A stretch of 64,000 nt of DNA from Floccifex porci (GTDB lineage: Bacteria > Bacillota_I > Bacilli_A > Erysipelotrichales > Erysipelotrichaceae): positions 62,001 to 126,000 of the forward strand of contig NZ_VUMM01000001.1 in NCBI RefSeq assembly GCF_009696175.1, in the 5' to 3' direction. Below the pieces are notes generated by a model, which saw only the letters and a list, made by a program, of their open reading frames with translations, was not told the origin of the DNA and did no database searches. Positions 18,126-27,442 of the stretch are shown piece by piece; the first letter of the stretch is position 1; each line of letters begins with the position of its first letter. A program made the translations under genes and the position numbers.

Positions 18126-20217
18126 TGCTATACTGGATACAATTATTTATGAAAACGAACAGAACCATTATGCGGTTGCTCTTTTCAGTGAAACGAAAAC
18201 ATATCATACTTTTACAGCTGCAGGAACTATACGTGATGTACAGGAAGATATTGAATACAATTTAACAGGACAATATATAGTTCATCCTAAATATGGAATG
18301 CAGTTTCAGATTCAGACAGCCATAAAAAAATTACCAACGAATGAAAAACAGATCATTCGTTTTTTATGCAGTGATAAATTTAGTGGAATCGGTAAAAAAA
18401 CTGCGACGGATATTTATCAGACACTGGGAGATAACTGTCTGGAACAAATCAGTAAAGATGCTTCTATATTGAATCAGGTTTCTTCTTTAAATGCGAAAAA
18501 AAGAAAGATCATCCAGGAAGGCATACAGGAGTTTTCGAGTTTTAATGAATCCTATATACAGTTAATGAAATATGGATTAAGTGATCATAAAATTGAACTG
18601 CTTGAAAAACAATATGAAAATCCATTAGAGGTCATTGAAAAGAATTGTTTTCAGCCCTTTTATGAAGTGAATGGATTTGGATATAAAACCAGTGTTCAGA
18701 TCGCAAATATGCTTCAGATGCAGGCAATGGATACGAGAAGACAGGATGCCTATATCTGTAATTTGTGTCGTGAACTGGTTATGAGCTATGGCAATACTTA
18801 CATTACTTTTGAAAATATATTTGAAAATGTAAAAGTTTTATCCGAAGAACAGGTGAAAAATTGCTTAATTCGCCTGATTGACGATGGTTATCTACAAAAT
18901 GAAAAAAATAAGTATTATCCATTTCAACTATTAAGTGATGAAATCGTTGTTTCAAAGGGAATAAAAGATCATATATTTAAAGTTGAACCTGTGGAAGAAG
19001 AAATTTTGAAAATAAAATTGAGAGAAGTGGAATTTTCATTGAATATCGAATATGACACGAAGCAGGTTGATGCGGTTTCTTCATTTTTTAATCACTCTAT
19101 TTCCATTATCAATGGGGGACCAGGAACTGGTAAAACAACAATTGTTAGAGGTATTTTAAGATTATGTAAACAGATCTTTCCTCAATCAACGATTCAATTG
19201 TGTGCACCAACAGGCAGGGCATCAAAACGACTAACTCAATTGTCGGATTGTGATTCAAGAACCATTCATTCTTTATTACAATGGGATCTGCATTCCAATA
19301 CGTTTGGAAAAGATGAAAAGAATAAAATAGAATGTGATTTTCTGATCGTAGATGAATTCAGTATGGTCGATACACATCTGTTTGCTCAATTGATGAAAGC
19401 TTTACCACTTCATTGTCGTATTTTGTTGATTGGAGATGAAAATCAGCTGGAAAGTGTTGGACCAGGAAAAGTATTTGAGGATTTAATTGATTCAGAAATT
19501 CTTCCTGTTGTTCATCTGAATCGCATTTATCGACAAGAACATGGATCGGGTATTGTTACACTGGCAAAAGAAATTCGAGAAGAAGGTTTATGCAGATTTG
19601 AAGATGGAGTGACTTTTATTGAAAAAAACAATAATGAGATTTTAGAAGAAATTAAACGTATTGCCAGTCAGCAGGAGGTACAGATCCTTGCACCCATGTA
19701 CAAAGGAAGCTGTGGTATTGATGCTATTAATCAAATGATACAGCAGTTAAAAAATCCAAAGGCAGCCTATAAGAAAGAACTGAAAGTAGGAACGATTATT
19801 TTTCGTGAAAGAGATAAAGTTATGCTTCTAAAGAATATGGCGGATGAAGATGTATACAATGGGGATATTGGAACGATTGTTCATATAGAAAAAACAAAAG
19901 AAATGAATATCGTTGAAGTTGATTTTGGAAACAATGTAGTTTGTTTTGATCATGATTTTCTCTATTATTTAACACATGCCTATTGTATTTCTATACATAA
20001 ATCACAGGGAAGTGAATACGATAATGTTGTTTTTATTTGTGATGTACAATCGATTTATATGTTAGAAAAAAGATTGATTTATACAGCTATATCTCGTGCA
20101 AAACATCATTTATATATCATTGGAAATGCGAATGTATTTAAAAGACAGGTTCGTATGATTCAAAAACGAATCCGTCAAACTTCATTAAAAGAAAGATTAG
20201 GTGAAATATATGATTAA
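18112..20217 (+). CDS. recD2: RecD2-type ATP-dependent DNA helicase
   Basis: A 701-residue superfamily 1B helicase of the RecD2/YrrC group, which acts without RecBC in genome maintenance. The N-terminal OB-like and tandem HhH region (about 1-200, including FSGIGKKTATDIYQTLG) distinguishes it from RecBCD RecD. Walker A GGPGTGKTTIV is at about 336-346, Walker B FLIVDEFSMVD at about 407, and the C-terminal helicase motif HAYCISIHKSQGSEYDNV at about 625. It is shorter at the N-terminus than some orthologues. It overlaps mnmA at the start and the deformylase-like gene at the end. Confidence 0.92.
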   Translation: MESIDAILDTIIYENEQNHYAVALFSETKTYHTFTAAGTIRDVQEDIEYNLTGQYIVHPKYGMQFQIQTAIKKLPTNEKQIIRFLCSDKFSGIGKKTATDIYQTLGDNCLEQISKDASILNQVSSLNAKKRKIIQEGIQEFSSFNESYIQLMKYGLSDHKIELLEKQYENPLEVIEKNCFQPFYEVNGFGYKTSVQIANMLQMQAMDTRRQDAYICNLCRELVMSYGNTYITFENIFENVKVLSEEQVKNCLIRLIDDGYLQNEKNKYYPFQLLSDEIVVSKGIKDHIFKVEPVEEEILKIKLREVEFSLNIEYDTKQVDAVSSFFNHSISIINGGPGTGKTTIVRGILRLCKQIFPQSTIQLCAPTGRASKRLTQLSDCDSRTIHSLLQWDLHSNTFGKDEKNKIECDFLIVDEFSMVDTHLFAQLMKALPLHCRILLIGDENQLESVGPGKVFEDLIDSEILPVVHLNRIYRQEHGSGIVTLAKEIREEGLCRFEDGVTFIEKNNNEILEEIKRIASQQEVQILAPMYKGSCGIDAINQMIQQLKNPKAAYKKELKVGTIIFRERDKVMLLKNMADEDVYNGDIGTIVHIEKTKEMNIVEVDFGNNVVCFDHDFLYYLTHAYCISIHKSQGSEYDNVVFICDVQSIYMLEKRLIYTAISRAKHHLYIIGNANVFKRQVRMIQKRIRQTSLKERLGEIYD

Positions 20218-20620
20218 ACCAATTGTAAAAGATGAATTTTTTTTATCTATTAAAAGTGAAGTCTGTACAAAAAAAGATATTCCAATAGCCAAAGATCTAA
20301 TGGATACTTTATCTTTTCATAAAAAAAGTTGTGTTGGACTGGCAGCGAATATGATTGGATATTCAAAACGTATGATCATTGTTGATGCTGGATTTATACC
20401 AGTTGTTATGATCAATCCTAAACTGTTAAAGAAAGAAGATCCTTATCAGACAATGGAAGAATGCTTATCTTTAGTAGGTTCTCGAAAAACGACACGCTAT
20501 AGAAAAATTACGGTACAGTATTTTGATACCCAATTTAAAAAACATATACAGGTATTTAGTGATATGAGTGCTCAAATTATTCAGCATGAAATGGATCATC
20601 TGGAAGGAATTATCATATAA
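20210..20620 (+). CDS. Peptide deformylase-like protein, short paralogue
   Basis: A 136-residue member of the peptide deformylase family. The metal-binding HEMDHLEG motif (near the C-terminus) and the Cys in EECLSL are present. Motif I reads VGLAANMIG, with Met where active enzymes have the catalytic Gln (GLAAxQ), and EGCLS is EECLS. The protein is also shorter than typical Gram-positive type II deformylases and ends just after motif III. It may be inactive or altered. The start ATG 20210 follows AGGTG and overlaps the recD2 stop by 8 bases. Confidence 0.8.
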   Translation: MIKPIVKDEFFLSIKSEVCTKKDIPIAKDLMDTLSFHKKSCVGLAANMIGYSKRMIIVDAGFIPVVMINPKLLKKEDPYQTMEECLSLVGSRKTTRYRKITVQYFDTQFKKHIQVFSDMSAQIIQHEMDHLEGIII

Positions 20621-20702
20621 AGGTTATATTCAACTACCTGATTTTATTTGAAAAGAAAGGAAAAGAAATGATATACTCATCTAACATATAGAAGGTGAGA
20701 AT

Positions 20703-21866
20703 ATGATTTCTTTTTTATTGAATAAATTTGTGAAAAATGCAAAAGACACAAAAAATCCAGCTGTGAGAAGTGCAGTGGGAAGATTTTGCGGATGGATTGG
20801 TATATGCAATAACGTATTTTTATTTACGATTAAATTTATTATTGGAGTGTTAGTCAGATCGGTTTCCATTCAGGCCGATGCGATCAACAATTTAACGGAT
20901 GCTGGATCCAATATTATTTCCATTGTATCGTTTCATTTATCAAATAAACCTGCAGACAAAGATCATCCCTATGGGCATCAGAGAACTGAATTTATAGCTT
21001 CTTTATTCGTTGGTCTGATAATTGTTTTTCTGGGAATTGAAATGGCAAAAGAAAGTTTCATTAAAATTATTCATCCCCAGGAAATTGATTTTCGATGGGT
21101 GACAATTCTGATTTTATTGATTTCCATTCTGGTTAAATTGTGGATGTATAGCTACAATCAGTCGTTGTCAAAAAAATATGAATCCAGTCTGCTTCATGCA
21201 ACAGCTTTAGATTCCATATCCGATGTAATGGGAACCAGTGCGGTATTGGTTTCGACTGTTTTGTCTCCTGTCCTTCATTTTAATTTAGATGGGTATATGG
21301 GAGTGATCGTTTCGATCATTATTTTATACAATGCCTATGGTTTATTAAAAGATGTCATCAATACGCTGATTGGAACGGCTCCAGATGAAAATTTTGTGAA
21401 AGAAATCGTAGATGATATCCTATCCGATTCAAAAATTTTAGGAGTCCATGATTTTATATTGCATGATTATGGACCCGATAAACAGTTTGCCAGTGCACAT
21501 GTGGAAGTTAACAGTGATGAGGATATATTTGAAATCCACGATCATGTAGACAATATTGAACGAGCTATCAAAGAAAAATATAACGTTTCTTTAGTTCTTC
21601 ATATGGATCCTGTTAAAGTTAACGATCCAGAAACGGATTATTATAGAAAGGTTTTAAAAAATGCACTTGAAGAGTGCAATGAAAACTGGCATTTTCATGA
21701 TTTCCGTATTGTATCTGGACCTACTCATACCAATCTGGTTTTTGATCTGGTCATTCCATTTGAAGATAAAAGGACAAAACAGGAAATTGAAGAAGAAATA
21801 TTGGCTCATATGCATGTAGATAAAATTATATACCTTGTGATAACGATTGATCATCCATTTGCCTGA
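20703..21866 (+). CDS. Cation diffusion facilitator (CDF) family transporter
   Basis: A 387-residue CDF protein. About six membrane segments lie in residues 25-220. Metal-site motifs are VSIQADAINNLTDAGSN in TM2 and HPYGHQRTEFIASL after it, with a second site in SLLHATALDSISDVMG. A cytoplasmic C-terminal domain follows (HDFILHDYGPDKQFASAHVEV), plus an extra 80-residue extension. CDF proteins export divalent metals such as Zn, Mn or Fe by proton antiport; the metal here is undetermined. GAAGGTGAG precedes the ATG. Monocistronic. Confidence 0.92.
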   Translation: MISFLLNKFVKNAKDTKNPAVRSAVGRFCGWIGICNNVFLFTIKFIIGVLVRSVSIQADAINNLTDAGSNIISIVSFHLSNKPADKDHPYGHQRTEFIASLFVGLIIVFLGIEMAKESFIKIIHPQEIDFRWVTILILLISILVKLWMYSYNQSLSKKYESSLLHATALDSISDVMGTSAVLVSTVLSPVLHFNLDGYMGVIVSIIILYNAYGLLKDVINTLIGTAPDENFVKEIVDDILSDSKILGVHDFILHDYGPDKQFASAHVEVNSDEDIFEIHDHVDNIERAIKEKYNVSLVLHMDPVKVNDPETDYYRKVLKNALEECNENWHFHDFRIVSGPTHTNLVFDLVIPFEDKRTKQEIEEEILAHMHVDKIIYLVITIDHPFA

Positions 21867-21904
21867 AATTTTATTTGAAATTTGAAATTTTGAATGTTAA
21901 TATA

Positions 21905-22112
21905 TATACGTTCACGAAGAAAAAGATAAGTAGATTTATATTCTGAATTTAGAGAGGAAGTGTCAGGTGAAAACTTCTGGATGGTATAAGTTGAAGCTGC
22001 TTTGGAGTGAAAACGTAATTCGGCGATATTCGAATGAAAGGTGCACCAGCAATGGTGAACTAGGATGGTACCGCGTATTTTTACGTTCCTAGATGGGAAC
22101 GTTTTTTTTATG
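21905..22112 (+). promoter_or_regulatory. T-box leader of alaS
   Basis: The alaS leader has the T-box architecture: an AT-rich stem I region, a likely GCT (alanine) specifier near 21996-22001, the T-box core with GATGGTACCGCG (22065-22076), and a terminator hairpin (7-bp stem, 22083-22089 with 22096-22102) with a T7 tail. Uncharged tRNA-Ala is expected to pair with the specifier and T-box, favour the antiterminator and switch on alaS. The precise specifier position was not resolved; two GCT triplets overlap the region. Confidence 0.88.
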
Positions 22113-22123
22113 GAGGAAAGAAA

Positions 22124-24748
22124 ATGAAACAATTAACAGGAAATCAGGTTCGACAGATGTTTTTGGATTTCTTTAAAAGTAAAGGACATATGATTGAACC
22201 TGGCGCATCTTTAATTCCTAATAACGATCCGACTTTATTATGGATCAATGCAGGGGTTGCGGCTTTAAAGAAATATTTTGATGGTTCTCAAAAACCAAGA
22301 TGCAATCGTATTGCCAATGCGCAGAAAAGTATCCGTACAAATGATATTGAAAATGTAGGGCGCACGGCAAGACATCATACATTCTTTGAAATGCTGGGAA
22401 ATTTTTCTATTGGAGATTATTTTAAAGAAGAAGCCATTCCATTCGCATGGGAATTTTTAACAAGTGAAGAATGGATGGGAATCGATAAAGAACGTTTATA
22501 TATTACTGTCTATGTTGATGATGAAGATGCTTATCGCATCTGGACAGAAAAATGTAAAGTGAATCCTAGTCATATTTTAAAAACGAAAGAAAACTTCTGG
22601 GAAATCGGAAAAGGACCTGGTGGACCTGATAGTGAGATTTTCTTTGATCGTGGTGAAAAATACGATCCAGAAGGATTGGGAGAAAAATTATTTTTCGAAG
22701 AAATGGAAAACGATCGATACGTTGAAGTATGGAATGTCGTTTTTTCACAATACGATTGCGATCCTGAAATTGATCGTAAAGAATATAAAGAACTACCTCA
22801 GAAAAATATTGATACAGGAATGGGACTGGAACGTCTGGTTGCTTTGATTCAGGATGGGGAAACCAACTTTGATACCGATTTATTCCTACCAATTATTTAT
22901 GCAACTCAGGATATGGCAAAATATCCATATCAGGGAGAATATAAAATGGCATATCGTGTCATTGCTGACCACGTTCGTACCATTACATTTGCTTTAAGTG
23001 ATGGAGCCAATTTTTCAAACAGTGGTAGAGGATATGTATTGCGTCGAGTATTAAGAAGGGCCGCTCGATTTGGATTAAAACTGGGATTGGATGAACCTTT
23101 CTTATATAAACTGGTTCCTGTTGTAGCGGATAATATGAAAGATTTCTATCCATATTTACAGGAACATGTAGAATTTAACCAGAAGCTGATTAAAATCGAG
23201 GAAGAAACATTTAGAAAAACATTAAAGAATGGACAATCTTTACTGGATGAAGAAATGAATAAAGCCGATGGAAAATTAAGTGGAGAAGTGGTCTTTAAAT
23301 TATATGATACATATGGATTCCCATTTGAATTGACACAGGAAATCGCAGCTGAAAGAGGATTAGAAGTCAATCGTGAAGAATTTGATTACCAGATGAATCA
23401 GCAAAAAGAAAGAGCTCGTAATGCTCGAAATACTCAGGAGTCTTTTTCAAAACAGAATGAAGAACTGATGGCTTTTGTTGAACCGTCTGAGTTTATCGGA
23501 TACAACAATTTATCCTGCAAAGCAAAAGTGATTGCCTTATTTAAAGATGGACATAAAGTCGATACATTAAGTGGGGAAGGACAGGTAATTTTAGATCAGA
23601 CTTGTTTCTATGCAGAAAGTGGTGGTCAGGTCTGTGACAAAGGATGGATGAAAAGCGATGGTGTCCTGGTAAATGTAGTGGATGTACAAAAAGCACCTAA
23701 TAAACAGCATTTGCATACAGTACAGGTTCAGGATGGTATCTTGACTTCAGGTATGGAATTAATTTGTTATGTTGATACAAAACTTCGTGCAAAAACAACT
23801 GCCAATCATTCTTGTACACATCTGCTGCAGGCTGCTTTACAAAAAGTAGTTGGATCACACATTCATCAGGCTGGGTCTTATGTATGTGATGAATATTTAC
23901 GTTTTGACTTTTCTCATTATGAAAAAATCACAAATGAACAGCTGGCACAGGTAGAAGCTATTGTCAATCAGTATATTTCAGATTCTTACACTGTCACAAA
24001 AGAAGTAATGCCAATTGAAGAAGCCAAAAAGACTGGTGCAATGTCTTTGTTTAATGAAAAATATGGTGACTTTGTTCGTGTTGTTTCTATGGGAGATGTA
24101 TCAAAAGAATTCTGTGCTGGATGTCATGTAGAAAATACAGCTGAAATTGGAATCTGCAAGATTATTTCGGAAGAAAGCATAGGTTCTGATTCAAGACGTA
24201 TTACTGCAAAAACAGGAATGGAAGCTTATAAAGAAATCGCAAAAGAACATAAAATGTTAGAAAATATCGCAAACAGTGCTAAATCAAAAGGAATTAAAAA
24301 TATTGATGAAAAGGTACAGAATGCATACGATCAAATCAAATCTTTAAATAAAGAAATTGATGATTTAAAAAATCAGATTTTCTCTTTGAAAGCTAACCAG
24401 TGGATCGAAGAAAAAATCAATATTGGTACATTGAATGCCTATATTAAAAAAGTAGAAGGTATGGATGGAAAAGCATTAAAAGATGTGGTATCCAATATTA
24501 AAGGAAAAGATGATAATTCTGTCTGTTTCTTTGTAAATGTTAATGGAGATAAGATTGTGTTCGTATCTGGTGCTGGAAAAACAGCTATCCAGAAAGGTGT
24601 CCATGCAGGACAGCTGGTAAAACAAGCGGCTCAAATCTGTTCGGGTAATGGGGGTGGAAAACCAGATATGGCTCAAGCAGGTGGAAAAGATGTCACAAAA
24701 GTAGATCAGGCCATCCAAACAGTCAAAGAAGCGCTTTCAAATCTATAA
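22124..24748 (+). CDS. alaS: Alanyl-tRNA synthetase
   Basis: An 874-residue class II synthetase with full AlaRS architecture. The catalytic domain is N-terminal (RQMFLDFFKSKGHM, then NVGRTARHHTFFEMLGNFSIGDY). The editing domain carries zinc ligands NHSCTHLLQAAL and EFCAGCHVEN. The C-terminal oligomerisation/C-Ala domain ends with GGGKPDMAQAGG. Length is normal. Expression is controlled by the T-box leader just upstream and GGAGG precedes the ATG. A terminator separates it from ireB. Confidence 0.97.
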   Translation: MKQLTGNQVRQMFLDFFKSKGHMIEPGASLIPNNDPTLLWINAGVAALKKYFDGSQKPRCNRIANAQKSIRTNDIENVGRTARHHTFFEMLGNFSIGDYFKEEAIPFAWEFLTSEEWMGIDKERLYITVYVDDEDAYRIWTEKCKVNPSHILKTKENFWEIGKGPGGPDSEIFFDRGEKYDPEGLGEKLFFEEMENDRYVEVWNVVFSQYDCDPEIDRKEYKELPQKNIDTGMGLERLVALIQDGETNFDTDLFLPIIYATQDMAKYPYQGEYKMAYRVIADHVRTITFALSDGANFSNSGRGYVLRRVLRRAARFGLKLGLDEPFLYKLVPVVADNMKDFYPYLQEHVEFNQKLIKIEEETFRKTLKNGQSLLDEEMNKADGKLSGEVVFKLYDTYGFPFELTQEIAAERGLEVNREEFDYQMNQQKERARNARNTQESFSKQNEELMAFVEPSEFIGYNNLSCKAKVIALFKDGHKVDTLSGEGQVILDQTCFYAESGGQVCDKGWMKSDGVLVNVVDVQKAPNKQHLHTVQVQDGILTSGMELICYVDTKLRAKTTANHSCTHLLQAALQKVVGSHIHQAGSYVCDEYLRFDFSHYEKITNEQLAQVEAIVNQYISDSYTVTKEVMPIEEAKKTGAMSLFNEKYGDFVRVVSMGDVSKEFCAGCHVENTAEIGICKIISEESIGSDSRRITAKTGMEAYKEIAKEHKMLENIANSAKSKGIKNIDEKVQNAYDQIKSLNKEIDDLKNQIFSLKANQWIEEKINIGTLNAYIKKVEGMDGKALKDVVSNIKGKDDNSVCFFVNVNGDKIVFVSGAGKTAIQKGVHAGQLVKQAAQICSGNGGGKPDMAQAGGKDVTKVDQAIQTVKEALSNL

Positions 24749-24756
24749 AAAGTGAA

Positions 24757-24794
24757 GACAAAGGTGAAATTTCTTTCATTTTTGTCTTTTATTT
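24757..24794 (+). terminator. Intrinsic terminator after alaS
   Basis: A 13-bp stem with two G-U pairs (24757-24769 with 24774-24786), a 4-base loop and a T-rich tail. A TATAAT at 24797-24802 right after it probably starts the ireB operon. Confidence 0.75.
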
Positions 24795-24826
24795 TGTATA
24801 ATAGTAGAAGTTAAGGAGTTGATATT

Positions 24827-25078
24827 ATGAGAGACGTTACTGAAACTATGACTTTTACAACGGAAGATATTCGTAGAGAGAATATCAAAATGATTTTAAA
24901 AGAAGTTAGTAATGCACTGGAAGAAAGAGGTTACAATTCTGAAAACCAAATTGCAGGTTATTTGATCAGTAATGATCCTGCCTATATTTCTTCTCATAAG
25001 AATGCACGTAATTTAATTCAAAGAATCGAACGTTATGAAATCATTGAAGAACTGGTTCGTGCTTATCTGGAGAAATAA
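24827..25078 (+). CDS. ireB: IreB-family regulatory phosphoprotein (UPF0297)
   Basis: An 83-residue protein of the IreB/YrzL family, known in Enterococcus as a substrate of the PASTA kinase IreK that modulates cephalosporin resistance. It begins MRDVTETMTFTTEDI, with the phosphorylatable threonines near the N-terminus, and contains NQIAGYLISNDPAYISSHKNARNLIQ. The ireB-ruvX-yrzB order is highly conserved in Firmicutes. Its stop overlaps the ruvX start by one base. AAGGAG precedes the start. Confidence 0.93.
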   Translation: MRDVTETMTFTTEDIRRENIKMILKEVSNALEERGYNSENQIAGYLISNDPAYISSHKNARNLIQRIERYEIIEELVRAYLEK

Positions 25079-25503
25079 TGGGACGTATTATTGGACTGGA
25101 TCTCGGAAGTAAAACTTGTGGGGTTGCAATCAGTGACCAGACAGGATTTCTTGCCAGAGCTTTAACTACGATTCGTTTTGAACAAGAAGATTATGATGAC
25201 TGTTTTGACCAGATACTGAATTTACTGGAAAAAGAGAAGGTAAATGAGGTGGTATTGGGTCTGCCTAAACATATGAATGGAGATGTTGGGATTCGAGGAC
25301 AATTATCCATTGATTTTGGATATGAACTGGAACAGGAAGGTTATCATGTAACTTTATGGGATGAACGATTAACGACTGTCAGTGCGCAAAGATTATTAAT
25401 TGAAGGGGATGTATCGCGTAAAAAGCGAAAAAAAATTATTGATCAGACAGCAGCCGTTTTTATTCTACAGAATTATCTGGACAGTAAAAAAAATAGGGGG
25501 TAA
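25078..25503 (+). CDS. ruvX: Putative pre-16S rRNA nuclease / Holliday junction resolvase-like YqgF
   Basis: A 141-residue RNase H-fold protein of the YqgF/RuvX family. The acidic site GLDLGSKTCGVAISD is at residues 5-19, VVLGLPKHMNGD is mid-protein and LWDERLTTVSAQ carries further active-site residues. E. coli YqgF processes the 5' end of 16S rRNA; a resolvase role has also been proposed. It is coupled to ireB by a one-base overlap. Confidence 0.93.
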   Translation: MGRIIGLDLGSKTCGVAISDQTGFLARALTTIRFEQEDYDDCFDQILNLLEKEKVNEVVLGLPKHMNGDVGIRGQLSIDFGYELEQEGYHVTLWDERLTTVSAQRLLIEGDVSRKKRKKIIDQTAAVFILQNYLDSKKNRG

Positions 25504-25526
25504 TTTTCATTACCCTCTTTATTTTT
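25495..25526 (+). terminator. Possible terminator or attenuator between ruvX and yrzB
   Basis: A 10-bp stem (25495-25504 with 25509-25518), starting inside the last codons of ruvX, is followed by a T-rich stretch and then the AAGGAG of the next gene. It may give partial termination inside the operon. Confidence 0.6.
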
Positions 25527-25542
25527 AGAAAGGAGCATTATT

Positions 25543-25797
25543 ATGCTAGATTCAAATTGTCTATACGTGAAAGATGAAAATGGAAATGAAAAAAAATTTA
25601 TCATTTTATTTACATTTGACAACGATGAAACAAAAAAACAATACGTGGTATATCAGGATCCACAAAACGATTCAGGTGATGTATATGCATCCATTTATGA
25701 TGATAAAGGAAATCTATATCCAATTGAAAGCGATGAAGAATGGGATATGGTAGAAGAAGTCATCAATACATTTGTTGAGGATGAGGAAGATGCGTAA
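25543..25797 (+). CDS. yrzB: DUF1292 family protein (YrzB, UPF0473)
   Basis: An 84-residue acidic DUF1292 protein of unknown biochemical function, found almost always downstream of ireB-ruvX. The sequence has the typical beta-rich core (KKFIILFTFDNDETKKQYVVYQ) and acidic tail (EVINTFVEDEEDA). A strong AAGGAGC lies ahead of the ATG. It overlaps the mltG start. No catalytic residues are evident. Confidence 0.9.
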   Translation: MLDSNCLYVKDENGNEKKFIILFTFDNDETKKQYVVYQDPQNDSGDVYASIYDDKGNLYPIESDEEWDMVEEVINTFVEDEEDA

Positions 25798-26854
25798 GAA
25801 AAAAGGAAAAATTGTTCTAATTTTTGTTCTGATTCTTCTGATTGCTCTGGTTTTATCTTCTTTATTTTATATCTTTAAAAATACATCTGCCTGTGGAGAT
25901 GGAAAAAAACAGGAAGTACTGGTGATTGAAGAAGGAGAATCTTTTGATCAGGTATTACAGAATCTGGAAGAGTTGAATTTAATTCATTCAAAAGAATTCG
26001 CATCTTTATATGTGAAATTTAAAAGTAATATTCAGTATTATGCAGGTAATTATACATTAAATGATGGAATGAATCTGAATGAAATTCTGAATTTTTTAAA
26101 TGACAGTTCTAATGCGACCAAAGAAAGTGTAACCATTACAATTCCTGAAGGCAAATGGGCAAAAGAAATTGCAGAGATCCTGTCACAGCAGCTGGACTAC
26201 AGTAAAGAAGAAATCATTGCCTACTGGAATGATGAAACTAATTTAAAAGAATGGTGCAATACGTATGAATTTTTAAATTTTGACGATATTAACCAGTCCG
26301 TATATAAAATTAAACTGGAAGGGTATTTATTCCCAGAAACATATTCCATTGAAAAAGATGCAACACTGGATGCAATTACACGTACTCTGTTAAATCAGTT
26401 TGATGTAATGTATCAGGAATATAAAGACGATTTTAAAAATTCTGATTATTCTATTCATCAGATTGTTACATTGGCCAGTGTAGTACAGTTTGAATCGGGT
26501 TATGACAAAGATATGCCTACCATTGCCGGTGTTTTTTATAATCGATTAAATAATGGTATGAAAATGCAATCCAGTGTTACTGTATGTTATGCTCTTTATG
26601 ATGAATTTAACGATCCAAAGGATTGTGAAGTTCAAACCGATATAGATTCTCCATACAATACATATTTATACGATGGCTTACCAGCAGGACCTATTTTAAA
26701 TGCTGGAAAAGATGCTTTTTATGCTGTTTTGAATCCTGAAGAAAATGATTATTTTTACTTTGCAGCCGATATTCATGGGGATGGAAAAGTCTATTATTCT
26801 AAGACTTATGAGGAACATTTGCAGATCTGTGAAGAACTGAATTTAGGATTATAA
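25790..26854 (+). CDS. mltG: Endolytic murein transglycosylase MltG
   Basis: A 354-residue YceG/MltG protein that cuts nascent peptidoglycan and sets glycan strand length. One N-terminal membrane segment (IVLIFVLILLIALVLSSLFYIF) is followed by a LysM-like subdomain (EEGESFDQVLQNLEELNLI). The catalytic domain has LEGYLFPETYSI and ASVVQFESG; its Glu aligns with the catalytic Glu218 of E. coli MltG, although the residue two before it is Gln where E. coli has Glu. The start is taken as ATG 25790 after GAGGAAG, overlapping the yrzB end; ATG 25781 is an alternative. Confidence 0.9.
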   Translation: MRKKKGKIVLIFVLILLIALVLSSLFYIFKNTSACGDGKKQEVLVIEEGESFDQVLQNLEELNLIHSKEFASLYVKFKSNIQYYAGNYTLNDGMNLNEILNFLNDSSNATKESVTITIPEGKWAKEIAEILSQQLDYSKEEIIAYWNDETNLKEWCNTYEFLNFDDINQSVYKIKLEGYLFPETYSIEKDATLDAITRTLLNQFDVMYQEYKDDFKNSDYSIHQIVTLASVVQFESGYDKDMPTIAGVFYNRLNNGMKMQSSVTVCYALYDEFNDPKDCEVQTDIDSPYNTYLYDGLPAGPILNAGKDAFYAVLNPEENDYFYFAADIHGDGKVYYSKTYEEHLQICEELNLGL

Positions 26855-26855
26855 T

Positions 26856-26883
26856 TTGATATTTCTATTTTCTATGTTATAAT
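26856..26883 (+). promoter_or_regulatory. Putative greA promoter
   Basis: TTGATA (26856-26861) and TATAAT (26878-26883), 16 bases apart, lie between mltG and greA. Confidence 0.65.
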
Positions 26884-26913
26884 TCCTAATGCAAAACACA
26901 AGGAGTTGGTAAA

Positions 26914-27393
26914 ATGGCAATTGATAAGAATTATGTAACGCAAGAAGGTTATGACGCGTTAGTCAAAGAATATGAACAGTTAGTACATGTTACACGTGCC
27001 CAGGTAATTGTTGAATTACAGGAAGCCAGAGCACAGGGGGACTTGTCCGAAAACGCGGATTATGATGCAGCTCGTGAACATCAGGGACAGGTAGAAGCTC
27101 GTATTCGTGAATTGGATGAATTAATTAAAAATTCAGAAATTATTGATGAATCTGTAAAAAAAGGAAAAGCTAATGTTGTAAAAATTGGTTCTTATGTAAC
27201 GATTTTAGATTTATCAGAGAACCAGGAAAAATCTTTCAGTATCGTTGGTTCTGTAGAAGCCGATCCTTTAAATGGAAAATTATCAAACATTACTCCATTA
27301 GCGGAAGTAATCCTGGATCGAAAAGTAGGGGATGTTTGCACAGTAAAACGTGTGGATGAACCATATGATGTAAAAATCGTCTCCATTCAATAA
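26914..27393 (+). CDS. greA: Transcript cleavage factor GreA
   Basis: A 159-residue GreA. The N-terminal coiled-coil carries the acidic tip ARAQGDLSENADYDAARE (about residues 38-55), which enters the RNA polymerase secondary channel and stimulates cleavage of backtracked RNA. The C-terminal FKBP-like domain ends with GDVCTVKRVDEPYDVKIVSI. Length is typical. It has its own promoter and an AAGGAG before the ATG. Confidence 0.96.
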   Translation: MAIDKNYVTQEGYDALVKEYEQLVHVTRAQVIVELQEARAQGDLSENADYDAAREHQGQVEARIRELDELIKNSEIIDESVKKGKANVVKIGSYVTILDLSENQEKSFSIVGSVEADPLNGKLSNITPLAEVILDRKVGDVCTVKRVDEPYDVKIVSIQ

Positions 27394-27442
27394 TTTTTAT
27401 ATTTTTATAATTTAATTACGTATATATAAGAAGGGTGATACT

